The notes: generated by a model not told the origin, from the letters alone. A stretch of DNA of 17,774 nt from JBGRQB01 sp041725875 (GCA_041725875.1 JBGRQB010000080.1:1-17774); one strand, 5' to 3'. Positions 1-5,747 are shown, counted from the stretch's first letter. Numbers and translations are program-made.

Positions 1-5
1 TCAGT

Positions 6-263
6 TCAAAAATCTGATTCCGGTTTAATGCAAACAGGGTATTTACTGTCTATGCAATCTTGTCTGGTACAAGCATAATATTGTGTTTGAGCACAACATT
101 CAGCTTCCGGAACAGTAGGGGCTTCACAATCAGGAGGTAAAGTTATTGTTGAATCAAAAGGGAAGGTGAAGTTTCCTTTAACAGTACCTTTTGCTTTCTG
201 TTCATTTGTGGTAACAAAAGAAGAAATTTTTAACTCACTGATATTAAGTTTTAGCTTTTTCAT
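6..263 (-). CDS. Pinensin-like RiPP (putative class I lanthipeptide) precursor, peptide 1
   Basis: This is an 85-aa peptide and the last gene of the array on the minus strand. Residues 1-30 form the leader shared by the whole array (MKKLKLN..ELKISSF.T, then GTVKG) and contain no Cys. The core after GTVKG has six Cys, including one CC pair, plus several Thr and Ser, as expected for lanthionine ring formation. The start is fixed by a GAGG-type ribosome binding site (gaggaaaaaATG) and by alignment of MKK with its paralogues. Only about 20 bp separate it from peptide 2, and it has no upstream repeat element of its own, so it is probably co-transcribed with peptide 2. The pinensin-type leader is recognised from family knowledge; actual modification is inferred because no modification enzyme is visible. 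A non-modified, disulfide-rich secreted peptide is the main alternative. Confidence 0.75.
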   Translation of the reverse strand: MKKLKLNISELKISSFVTTNEQKAKGTVKGNFTFPFDSTITLPPDCEAPTVPEAECCAQTQYYACTRQDCIDSKYPVCIKPESDF

Positions 264-283
264 TTTTTCCTCTTTAAAAATGT

Positions 284-574
284 TTATGTATCACATTCGT
301 CATCATTAGTACAAATTGCTGATTTACATTCTTCGTTGATGTCTGTGCAAGTTATCACGGTTTCACAGCCTGTTCCTGTGATTTGGCAATCATAGGAAGG
401 TTTAGGCCAGCACTCATCTCCTGTATATGGACAAATATGTATTATACAGGTATCTCTTGTTGGACAGAATGGAATTGTAGCATTTCCCAATAAAGTACCT
501 TTTTGCAGATTTTTTTCTGTTGTGTTAAATGATGTTACTTCTAAATCTGTTATACTTAATTTCAATTTTTTCAT
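284..574 (-). CDS. Pinensin-like RiPP precursor, peptide 2
   Basis: This 96-aa peptide is the longest of the array. I place the start at the ATG at 574, preceded by gaggtagtt. An in-frame extension to 619 would add residues absent from every paralogue. The leader reads MKKLKLSITDLEVTSF.T and ends in GTLLG instead of GTVKG. The core holds ten Cys, mostly spaced 4-8 residues apart, with many Thr, and has an acidic end (NDDECDT). Structured element copy A lies 79 bp upstream, on the 5' side of this gene, so peptides 2 and 1 probably form one transcription unit. The product is likely a ribosomally made, post-translationally modified peptide; the chemistry is inferred from the leader type only. 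Confidence 0.75.
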   Translation of the reverse strand: MKKLKLSITDLEVTSFNTTEKNLQKGTLLGNATIPFCPTRDTCIIHICPYTGDECWPKPSYDCQITGTGCETVITCTDINEECKSAICTNDDECDT

Positions 575-652
575 AACTACCTCATTGTTTAATTTTTGTT
601 CGCCGGATGAACTGTTCAACCGGAAAATTAAAGTGATGGTAATTTTATTTTT

Positions 653-718
653 GCGCCCGGAAACTCCTGAATTAAGCCTTAGGGTATTAATTACAAAAGC
701 GCTTGAAACAGATATCTG
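653..718 (-). repeat. Structured repeat element copy A (array-specific)
   Basis: This is one of six copies of a conserved intergenic element. In plus-strand order it contains GCGCC, a short GGA..TCC hairpin, AATTAA, a loop ending in TTAGGGTA, TTAATT, AGCGCT, and then the palindrome CAGATATCTG at 709-718. GCGCC with AGCGC closes a three-way junction around the two inner hairpins. Two C:A mismatches in the closing stem become G:U pairs if the minus strand is transcribed. It lies 79 bp upstream of the start of peptide 2. Confidence 0.75.
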
Positions 719-951
719 TCAATGACATAATGCAATAAAAAATGTGTGCTTTTGCTAATGGCAAAGTTCTTTTTTTGTTTTTTTACTGTGTGTCTGGTTT
801 AGAGTAAATTTGTTTAATCTAAAAACCGTGTCGCCGGAAATCAGATCCGGGAGTGAGCAAATTAGTCTGTATATCAAACCAACTTTGGATCTTATTATTA
901 TATGCCTCTAATAATAAAAGAAATTTTATGTGGAAATTTTTTTGGTTGGTT

Positions 952-1023
952 GCGCCTGGAAAAACTCCAAAATTAAGCCTTAGGGTATTAATTGTTGAAG
1001 CGCTTGGGTAAATCAGATATCTG
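952..1023 (-). repeat. Structured repeat element copy B (orphan copy)
   Basis: This copy has the same order of parts as the others: GCGCC, a TGGA..TCCA hairpin, AATTAA, the GCCTTAGGGTA loop, TTAATT, AGCGCT and the palindrome CAGATATCTG (1014-1023). The base pair at the foot of the small hairpin is T-A here and G-C in copies C, D and E, a compensatory change that supports the fold. Unlike the other copies, no precursor gene lies directly downstream on the minus strand before copy A. Confidence 0.7.
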
Positions 1024-1131
1024 AGTGTTAATATACGTAAAAAATGGGAAAATGCAATAAATTATTTGTTTTTTGTGACTGAAATAGAAGTATTATATTT
1101 CAAATGGGAAAGAAAGATAGATAAACAAAAT

Positions 1132-1160
1132 TCCCCCGACTATCTGGGATAGCCGGGGGA
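1132..1160 (-). terminator. Intrinsic terminator of the peptide 4-peptide 3 unit
   Basis: A strong hairpin pairs TCCCCCG with CGGGGGA, followed by CTAT/ATAG after one mismatch, with a 5-nt loop. Read on the minus strand it is followed by a T-rich stretch (ATTTTGTTTATC). It lies about 40 bp past the stop codon of peptide 3, where a terminator for that transcription unit is expected. Confidence 0.75.
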
Positions 1161-1198
1161 TTATATCATTGATCAATGAGTAGTCGAAAACAGAGAAC

Positions 1199-1453
1199 TT
1201 ATCTGCAAGGATAAATTTCTGTACATTCCTGGCAAGTCATATATTGAGTACATCCGTCATCGCGAGTAGGGCCGCAAGTATTAACGGCGTTATCACAAGT
1301 TACTTCTGTACATTCCGGATCGAGTGAATAACCAGTACAACCTACGTATGTTTTTTCAGCATTCCCTTTAACTGTTCCTGTTTCTTTATTAGCGTTTGAA
1401 GTTTCAAAAGAATTTACATGCAGATCATTTAGATTCAGATTATATTTTTTCAT
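1199..1453 (-). CDS. Pinensin-like RiPP precursor, peptide 3
   Basis: This is an 84-aa peptide. The leader (residues 1-31, MKKYNLNLNDLHVNSFETS...GTVKGN) has no Cys and keeps the family pattern L..L.V.SF.T. The core has eight Cys with many adjacent Thr (TC, CT), for example ECTEV and MTCQEC, giving several possible Thr-Cys ring partners. It is the second gene of a unit with peptide 4 (86-bp gap) and is followed by a clear terminator. An AAGG ribosome binding site precedes the ATG. Function is inferred from the leader; no direct sign of modification is possible from DNA. Confidence 0.75.
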   Translation of the reverse strand: MKKYNLNLNDLHVNSFETSNANKETGTVKGNAEKTYVGCTGYSLDPECTEVTCDNAVNTCGPTRDDGCTQYMTCQECTEIYPCR

Positions 1454-1539
1454 TATAATTCCTTTTTTTTGTAAAAATATCAGCAGTTAATTTGTAACTC
1501 TTGAAAATTTCCAAAATCTGGTTTAGAATTTATCTGAGT

Positions 1540-1782
1540 TTAGCAATGAATGCAGCAAGTACCTACATTTGGATCGCAGGTATAGCCGGCACAAGTATTA
1601 GCACAGGTATCTACACAAGAAACACAAGAGCCTAAACAAGTATCCTCTTCTAAGGTTTTACAAAAATCTTCTTCTGTGGGTGGAGGTCTGAATCCTTTTA
1701 CAGTACCAAGTTTTGAGTTTGGCTGTATAGTTTCAAAAGAGTCAACTTGTAGTTCACGCAGGTTAAGCTTAATTTTTTTCAT
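1540..1782 (-). CDS. Pinensin-like RiPP precursor, peptide 4
   Basis: This is an 80-aa peptide. The leader is MKKIKLNLRELQVDSFET...GTVKG without Cys. The core is the most Cys-dense of the set, with ten Cys in about 50 residues, nearly all preceded by Thr or Ser (DTC, GSC, VSC, NTC, YTC, GTCC) and ending in CCIHC. That TC/SC repetition strongly suggests a thioether- or disulfide-rich product. The segment GYTCDP recurs in modified form in peptides 5 and 8. The start has a GAGGGAATTATT ribosome binding site. Repeat element copy C lies 62 bp upstream, making this the first gene of a two-gene unit with peptide 3. Confidence 0.78.
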   Translation of the reverse strand: MKKIKLNLRELQVDSFETIQPNSKLGTVKGFRPPPTEEDFCKTLEEDTCLGSCVSCVDTCANTCAGYTCDPNVGTCCIHC

Positions 1783-1843
1783 AATAATTCCCTCAATTAA
1801 ATTGTTAGTTGTTAGAAAGTTTTAATATAAGCTAAAGGTTCGT

Positions 1844-1919
1844 GGCGTCTGGGAAAATCCCGAATTAAATCTGAGGGTATTAATTACTAAGACGCTAAAA
1901 TGGTTATCCGGATAAACCA
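1844..1919 (-). repeat. Structured repeat element copy C (covarying copy)
   Basis: This copy differs in the closing stem: GGCGTCT (1844-1850) pairs with AGACGCT (1890-1896) over seven positions, one of them G:T. The other copies have GGCGCC/AGCGCT, so a C-G pair has become T-A on both sides at once, which is direct covariation. Inside are GGGA-AAA-TCCC and AATTAA..TTAATT with loop ATCTGAGGGTA. An imperfect palindrome, GGTTATCC/GGATAAACC, follows at 1902-1918. It lies 62 bp upstream of the peptide 4 start. Confidence 0.8.
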
Positions 1920-1945
1920 ATTTATTTTATAAACAAAAAATGTGT

Positions 1946-2146
1946 TTATTTACAATCATAGTGTCTGGGATCGCAGGTATAAGCACAGGTATAGCCGTCA
2001 AACATTGTTTCATCACAAATTTCCTGTACCTCTGTAATACAAAACTGACCATCTGTGTGATAACCTTTAACTGTTCCCAGTTTTGACTTTTGTTTGTCAG
2101 TGTTAAATGACTGAACTTCCAGTTTATTTAGTTTAAGCTTTTTCAT
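1946..2146 (-). CDS. Pinensin-like RiPP precursor, peptide 5
   Basis: This is a short 66-aa peptide. Its leader is two residues shorter than the others (MKKLKLNKLEVQSFNT) but ends in the same GTVKG. The core has five Cys and shares the YTCDP segment with peptide 4. It sits only 14 bp after the stop of peptide 6 and has a GAGAGG ribosome binding site in that gap, so peptides 7, 6 and 5 look like one transcription unit. Assignment as a RiPP precursor rests on the shared leader; the product is unknown. Confidence 0.75.
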   Translation of the reverse strand: MKKLKLNKLEVQSFNTDKQKSKLGTVKGYHTDGQFCITEVQEICDETMFDGYTCAYTCDPRHYDCK

Positions 2147-2160
2147 AAGAAACCTCTCTG

Positions 2161-2373
2161 TTATTTATGTTCGCAGGTTATATAACAGGTATCAACAGGG
2201 CAGTTCATCGGTTTGCCGTCTGTCGGAATACAAGCATAGTCGCACGATGGACCAATCTCAGTATGAGTATGAGTAGTTGTGTTGCCTTGTACAGTACCGG
2301 TTGTTTGTTTTTTGTTGCTGGTTGAGAAAGATTCTACTCTTAATTTATCTGTTGTCAATTTTAATTTTTTCAT
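2161..2373 (-). CDS. Pinensin-like RiPP precursor, peptide 6
   Basis: This is a 70-aa peptide. The leader is MKKLKLTTDKLRVESFSTS...GTVQG. The core opens with an unusual run of alternating Thr and His (TTTHTHT) and holds five Cys near its end (DTCYITC). A GAGG ribosome binding site lies upstream of the ATG. It is the middle gene of the 7-6-5 unit, with 59 bp to peptide 7 and 14 bp to peptide 5. The Thr-rich start of the core could be a dehydration site if a class I dehydratase acts on it; this is inference. Confidence 0.75.
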   Translation of the reverse strand: MKKLKLTTDKLRVESFSTSNKKQTTGTVQGNTTTHTHTEIGPSCDYACIPTDGKPMNCPVDTCYITCEHK

Positions 2374-2432
2374 GTTATTACCTCATTTCTTTAATCAAAT
2401 ATTTTTTTATTATTTAGAATACCACTAACAAA

Positions 2433-2609
2433 TTACTCTTTACAATTGATGTTGCTGCATAATTCTCCAAGATAGGTGGGCAATACAGTTAAACATCCCA
2501 ATGCAGTAAAATATGCTCCTTGTTCTTCCGGTTCTTCATCCTTTTTCTTTTGCGATGTTTCGAATGTGTTAACTTCTAACTCCGCTAAATTTAATTTAGA
2601 TTTTTTCAT
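2433..2609 (-). CDS. Divergent pinensin-like RiPP precursor, peptide 7 (58 aa)
   Basis: This is a 58-aa peptide. The leader MKKSKLNLAELEVNTFETS is clearly of the family, and the start has the array's GAGGGAATTGTC ribosome binding site. The usual GTVKG is missing: the leader instead runs into a Lys/Asp/Glu-rich stretch (KKKDEEPEEQG). The core is hydrophobic (AYFTALGCLTVLPTYLGELC) with only three Cys, unlike its acidic, Cys-rich neighbours. Repeat element copy D lies 56 bp upstream, so it heads the 7-6-5 unit. It may make a different kind of peptide, or it may be a degenerating member. It is below common ORF length cut-offs. Confidence 0.7.
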   Translation of the reverse strand: MKKSKLNLAELEVNTFETSQKKKDEEPEEQGAYFTALGCLTVLPTYLGELCSNINCKE

Positions 2610-2664
2610 GACAATTCCCTCGTTTTAATGTCTGAATGTAAGTGATAAGTTTTATAAGGTCGGT

Positions 2665-2716
2665 GGCGCCTGGGAAATCCCGAATTAAATCTTAGGGTAT
2701 TAATTACTAAAGCGCT
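2665..2716 (-). repeat. Structured repeat element copy D
   Basis: This copy is nearly identical to copy E through GGCGCC, GGGAAATCCC, AATTAA, the ATCTTAGGGTA loop, TTAATT and AGCGCT. It lacks the clear GATATC palindrome on its right side; only AAATATCT is found there. It lies 56 bp upstream of the peptide 7 start. Homology to copies C and E extends about 10 bp to the left (AAGGTCGGTGG), suggesting the whole leader region was duplicated. Confidence 0.78.
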
Positions 2717-2782
2717 AAATTGATGAAAAACAAATATCTAAATGCGATGATTACTAAATAATCAAAGAATACAATTATGATG

Positions 2783-3004
2783 TTAAAAATCACATTCAGG
2801 AACATAGCAAGTGTATTGACACGCTAGAAAACAAGAATTCATTTCACAAGTAACACGTGAATCACAACCCGGATTTTTTGATAGTATACAGATTTCTATT
2901 TCAGTGTCAACAAAACCTTTTACAGTTCCTGTTTTTTCCGTTCTTGCAGATATTTCAAAAGAATTGACTTTAAGTTGGTTCAGATCTAGTTTGATCTTTT
3001 TCAT
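2783..3004 (-). CDS. Pinensin-like RiPP precursor, peptide 8
   Basis: This is a 73-aa peptide. The leader is MKKIKLDLNQLKVNSFEIS...GTVKG without Cys. The core has seven Cys with Thr and Ser partners (VTCEMNSC, QYTC) and ends in YVPECDF. The QYTCYVP segment echoes the YTCDP of peptides 4 and 5. A GAGGGACATATT ribosome binding site precedes the ATG. It appears to be a single-gene unit: copy E lies 50 bp upstream, and copy D with peptide 7 follows downstream. No terminator is evident after its stop. Confidence 0.75.
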   Translation of the reverse strand: MKKIKLDLNQLKVNSFEISARTEKTGTVKGFVDTEIEICILSKNPGCDSRVTCEMNSCFLACQYTCYVPECDF

Positions 3005-3053
3005 AATATGTCCCTCTAGTATGTGTTAGAAATGATATAAGCGAAAGGTCGGT

Positions 3054-3119
3054 GGCGCCTGGGAAATCCCGAATTAAATCTTAGGGTATTAATTGCTAAA
3101 GCGCTAAAATTGGATATCC
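3054..3119 (-). repeat. Structured repeat element copy E
   Basis: The parts are GGCGCC (3054-3059), the GGGA/TCCC hairpin, AATTAA, the ATCTTAGGGTA loop, TTAATT, AGCGCT and the palindrome GGATATCC (3112-3119). It lies 50 bp upstream of peptide 8. Similarity to copy F continues past the palindrome (TAAAATAA.CTAATTAAAA), so the duplicated block is larger than the structured core. Confidence 0.8.
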
Positions 3120-3151
3120 GGTTACTAAAATAAACTAATTAAAACAAAAAG

Positions 3152-3159
3152 CAAATTTA
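3152..3159 (-). promoter_or_regulatory. Possible -7 promoter motif upstream of copy E
   Basis: Read on the minus strand, these bases are TAAATTTG, a match to the Bacteroidota -7 consensus TAnnTTTG. A start site just downstream would place element copy E inside the 5' untranslated leader of peptide 8. I see no good -33 TTTG partner, and exact matches are not obvious before the other copies, so this is weak. Confidence 0.25.
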
Positions 3160-3225
3160 TGTGAAATTATTAATATAACTTTACCCCCTGATTTAACTAA
3201 AAGGGCAAAGCTATGAAATTTTATT

Positions 3226-3471
3226 TTAAGGCATTGGTATACATTCAAATACTACGCAAGTCCATTTATGCGTATTATCATCATTACAATCAGGTGTTAT
3301 GTTCGGACAATCATAGTAAGAACAAGCAGCTGCTTTACAAGTATGCTCCCCTGATGGATCACAGTAAAAATCGCTGTGATTTCCTTTAACTGTTCCTTTT
3401 CTGTCTTTGAGTTTTGCAGTTTCAAAAGAGTCTACTTGTAGTTCGGTTAAGTTTAATTTCATCTTTTTCAT
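3226..3471 (-). CDS. Pinensin-like RiPP precursor, peptide 9
   Basis: This is an 81-aa peptide and the first of the array in transcription order. The leader is MKKMKLNLTELQVDSFET...GTVKGN. The core has seven Cys and many acidic residues (CNDDNTHKWTC) and ends in FECIPMP. A GAGGGAATCAAT ribosome binding site precedes the ATG. Copy F lies 57 bp upstream, between this gene and the end of the J-domain gene, so it probably has its own transcript start. The leader is nearly the same as in peptide 4, while the cores show no clear similarity, a pattern of conserved leader and diversified core. Confidence 0.75.
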   Translation of the reverse strand: MKKMKLNLTELQVDSFETAKLKDRKGTVKGNHSDFYCDPSGEHTCKAAACSYYDCPNITPDCNDDNTHKWTCVVFECIPMP

Positions 3472-3527
3472 ATTGATTCCCTCATTTGGATAATAAAAAT
3501 AGTATGTTTTTCGGAGTGTAAGTCTGT

Positions 3528-3592
3528 GGCGCCCGGAAGTTCCTGAATTAAGCCTGAGGGTATTAATTACAAAAGCGCTAAGTGGATATCCA
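3528..3592 (-). repeat. Structured repeat element copy F
   Basis: The parts are GGCGCC (3528-3533), a GGA..TCC hairpin, AATTAA, the GCCTGAGGGTA loop, TTAATT, AGCGCT (to 3579) and the palindrome TGGATATCCA (3583-3592). Two C:A oppositions inside the closing stem become G:U if transcribed from the minus strand. It lies 57 bp upstream of peptide 9 and marks the upstream end of the array. Confidence 0.78.
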
Positions 3593-3684
3593 GATATTAA
3601 AATAAGCTAATTAAAATTAAATTTAAAGAGGTGAATGAAAGAAAGTTCTGCAGATTGGAAATTCAAATCAAAATCAAAGAAAAA

Positions 3685-4602
3685 TTATAGTTTATATTTT
3701 TTCTTAAACCACTCAAAAGCCTGATTAATCTCTTTTGTTTTTTCTTCAATCCTTTTTAGTGTATCTTCACTCGGATTTCGTAACTTATCCGGATGATAAA
3801 TTGAAACTTTCTTATGATAAAACGCTCTGATTTCAGATTTTTTAACCTTGCCTTCAAGTCCGAGTAATTTACCGTAATAAACTGCTTTTTCATTTTCTGA
3901 TGCAGCCAGACTATCAAATTTCTTTCTCGAAGTTTTTAACTCTTCCAGAAAATTTTTATGATCTGTAATGTTTAATTTTCTTACGGAACTCTTTGTACTT
4001 TTTTTCAGTAAAGCTAAATCACTGAAAAATTTTGAATTGTGAACCTTTGCATTATACATAAATTCCATAAGCACCAACCGGATTAAAGGCCATCTGCCGG
4101 ATGAAGCATATTTCAGAATTTCATTTTTTATTGTTGCCGGACTCTTCAACATTTCAATTGTATGAAGCTGGCTGCGAACTACATAAGGACTGAAACATTT
4201 AAAAATGTTTTCCAGACTTTTAACTTCATCCTTATTTTCCAGCAAAATATATAAGAGTAAAATTTCATTGTAGATAAGGGTGAGGGAGGAATTGTCGTTC
4301 AGACTCTTGGAGGAATGCAGACACCTTAATCTGCCGTAAATTGTATGCAGAAAAATTTCAAGAACTTCAGCAGCTTCAATTTTGAAAATATCAAAGAAAA
4401 ACTTGTTGTACTTGCTTTGCTTTACAAGCTCTCTTAATTCATCATCAGAGTTTTTATAATCCAGATCCGTTTCATTTTTAAATTTTGCCAACGCGCACCA
4501 AATTTCGGAATAGATCAGAAAATAGGTGTCGTATGCCTGAATAAAATTAGAGTTTTTCAGCAAATCATCTGCAATATGTCGGAACTTGGATATGTCTTTC
4601 AT
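3685..4602 (-). CDS. J-domain (DnaJ-like) protein of unknown role
   Basis: This is a 305-aa protein. Residues about 242-305 are a J-domain at the extreme C-terminus: YYGKLLGLEG, a basic helix, the invariant HPD motif at 270-272 in a loop, then helices rich in Lys and Glu ending in QAFEWFKK. J-domains stimulate the ATPase of Hsp70 (DnaK), so this is a likely DnaK co-chaperone. There is no Gly/Phe region, zinc finger or substrate domain of true DnaJ. The N-terminal 240 residues are helical with no family I recognise. No signal peptide is present, so it is probably cytoplasmic. I use the ATG at 4602; the codon before it is TTG. It points into the peptide array, but element F and ~90 bp separate them, so shared transcription is uncertain. 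Confidence 0.75.
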   Translation of the reverse strand: MKDISKFRHIADDLLKNSNFIQAYDTYFLIYSEIWCALAKFKNETDLDYKNSDDELRELVKQSKYNKFFFDIFKIEAAEVLEIFLHTIYGRLRCLHSSKSLNDNSSLTLIYNEILLLYILLENKDEVKSLENIFKCFSPYVVRSQLHTIEMLKSPATIKNEILKYASSGRWPLIRLVLMEFMYNAKVHNSKFFSDLALLKKSTKSSVRKLNITDHKNFLEELKTSRKKFDSLAASENEKAVYYGKLLGLEGKVKKSEIRAFYHKKVSIYHPDKLRNPSEDTLKRIEEKTKEINQAFEWFKKKYKL

Positions 4603-4679
4603 CAATATTCTATATTAAATATGGTGAAAATAATAAAAAAAAGAAGTATGAATCCAGAACTTTGTACTAATGTGTAACG

Positions 4680-5747
4680 CTAATCACATATTTCATAGAT
4701 ATATAACTTCATTTCTCTTACTTTTTCCCAGATATAAATACGGTCGTCATTAATTCTGATACCGTCGCAGAAATGATTTAACTGAAATCTTTTGATATGT
4801 TTTCCCGTTTCACTGTAGCAATCCAGAACAAATAAATCTGTGATGGTTAGTTCCATATCACCTTTATACATTTTGCTTGTTGTGCCTGAAGCTTTGTCCC
4901 AGAGAATATAAGAACTTACTTTCTCATTTTTTCTTTCTTCTCTCTTTTTTGTTAGAACCCAAATTCGGTTTTTATTGTCAGCTGCAACTCCTTTGTTTAG
5001 TGTTGAAAATAAATTCAACTTACGATCCACCAGCTTTTTTCTGGAAGGAGACAGCTCTATTTCCATAAGAAATTTTCCTTCCGGTGAGTATTTCTTTATT
5101 TTATTCTGAAAAAGAAACGCAGCAATCAGATTGTCTTTTTTATCCAGACAAAAATTCAATCTGTTTCCTCCTTTGTTAAATGGAGGTTCAGAGAAGTAAA
5201 CGCCCTGACCCGCAAAGTTGCTAAGCTTTCCGTCATTGTTTACTTCGCAGAAGAGTGGTACATTATTTTTACTCAGTTTTCTGCCGCCATCCAGATTAGG
5301 ATTTCTGAAAATTAACCTGTTTTTATTGTTAATCTGAAAGTTTAAATCAATATAAGGAGCTTTTATGCTGCTTAGGTAATTGCCGTCTGAATCAAATTTT
5401 GTAATTCGTCCGTTACCAATATCTGATACATAAATGTTGTTGCCGTTGTCCAGATCTATTCCTCTTGGAGTTGAAAACTCTCCTGGACCTTTACCTTGTC
5501 TTCCGAATTTTTTGATAAACCTGCCGTTGTTATCAAATATTTTAACACATCTTCCGTTTTCTTCAAGTAGATAAATATTTCCTTTTGTATCAAAAGCTAA
5601 ATCAGCAGGATCATCCAGCAGATATTCAAAATTTTCGCCGTCATCTTCAATTGCAGCAACCTGTTTTATTAAAAATTTTTCCTGACAAACAGACAGGTTT
5701 ACAAGTAAAATAAGAACTAAGAATGTAACACCGCTAAATTTTCTCAT
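4680..5747 (-). CDS. Exported 6-bladed beta-propeller (NHL-type) protein
   Basis: This is a 355-aa protein starting at the ATG at 5747, chosen because a GGAGAAACT ribosome binding site precedes it and a signal peptide follows directly (MRKFSGVTFLVLILL..LSVC). Upstream in-frame extension to 5804 has no such signal. Residues about 45-125 carry NHL-like repeats: PADLAFDTKGNIYLLEE, then FGRQGKGPGEF and PRGIDLDNGNNIYVSD, the hallmark of TolB-like 6-bladed propellers common in Bacteroidota. The protein should act in the periplasm or at the cell surface; Cys21 with V at -1 is a poor lipobox, so lipidation is uncertain. The ligand is unknown. In Bacteroidales some propellers of this kind sit beside small leader-peptide genes, which makes proximity to the peptide array suggestive but not proof. 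Confidence 0.8.
   Translation of the reverse strand: MRKFSGVTFLVLILLVNLSVCQEKFLIKQVAAIEDDGENFEYLLDDPADLAFDTKGNIYLLEENGRCVKIFDNNGRFIKKFGRQGKGPGEFSTPRGIDLDNGNNIYVSDIGNGRITKFDSDGNYLSSIKAPYIDLNFQINNKNRLIFRNPNLDGGRKLSKNNVPLFCEVNNDGKLSNFAGQGVYFSEPPFNKGGNRLNFCLDKKDNLIAAFLFQNKIKKYSPEGKFLMEIELSPSRKKLVDRKLNLFSTLNKGVAADNKNRIWVLTKKREERKNEKVSSYILWDKASGTTSKMYKGDMELTITDLFVLDCYSETGKHIKRFQLNHFCDGIRINDDRIYIWEKVREMKLYIYEICD

Larger units (their letters stand above)
575..1198. other. Non-coding stretch of the peptide array
   Basis: These ~620 bp carry no convincing gene on either strand. They hold repeat-element copies A and B, a terminator for the peptide 3/4 unit near the right edge, and a small CCGGA/TCCGG inverted repeat (834-850) that may be a decayed relative of the element. 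A plus-strand hairpin near 749-765 is followed by a T-run, but no plus-strand gene ends there. Copy B has no precursor gene in front of it, so part of this stretch may be the remains of a lost precursor unit. Confidence 0.6.

Noticed and set aside
575..619. Longer start for peptide 2 (MNSSSGEQ...)
   Set aside because: The extension has no counterpart in the other eight leaders, and the GAGG ribosome binding site directly precedes the ATG at 574.
522..725. Plus-strand ORF of 67 codons
   Set aside because: It runs antisense to the leader of peptide 2 and through element copy A; its translation has no family features and no ribosome binding site.
749..780. Plus-strand terminator (TTTTGC/GCAAAG hairpin plus T-run)
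   Set aside because: The stem is short and no plus-strand gene ends there; it could only serve a hypothetical plus-strand transcript of element A, which the G:U pattern argues against.
653..3592. Integron attC sites with gene cassettes
   Set aside because: One small gene per repeat and a folding inter-gene element recall cassette arrays, but the invariant GTTRRRY and RYYYAAC core sites are absent (GCTAAAT, GCTTGGG instead), several genes lack an element, and no integrase is in the window.
653..3592. CRISPR array
   Set aside because: The repeats are 300-800 bp apart with coding genes between them and differ in sequence; there are no regular spacers or cas genes.
653..3592. MITE or insertion-sequence remnants
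   Set aside because: No terminal inverted repeats with target-site duplications were seen, and five of six copies keep a fixed position 50-79 bp before a start codon, which random insertion would not give.
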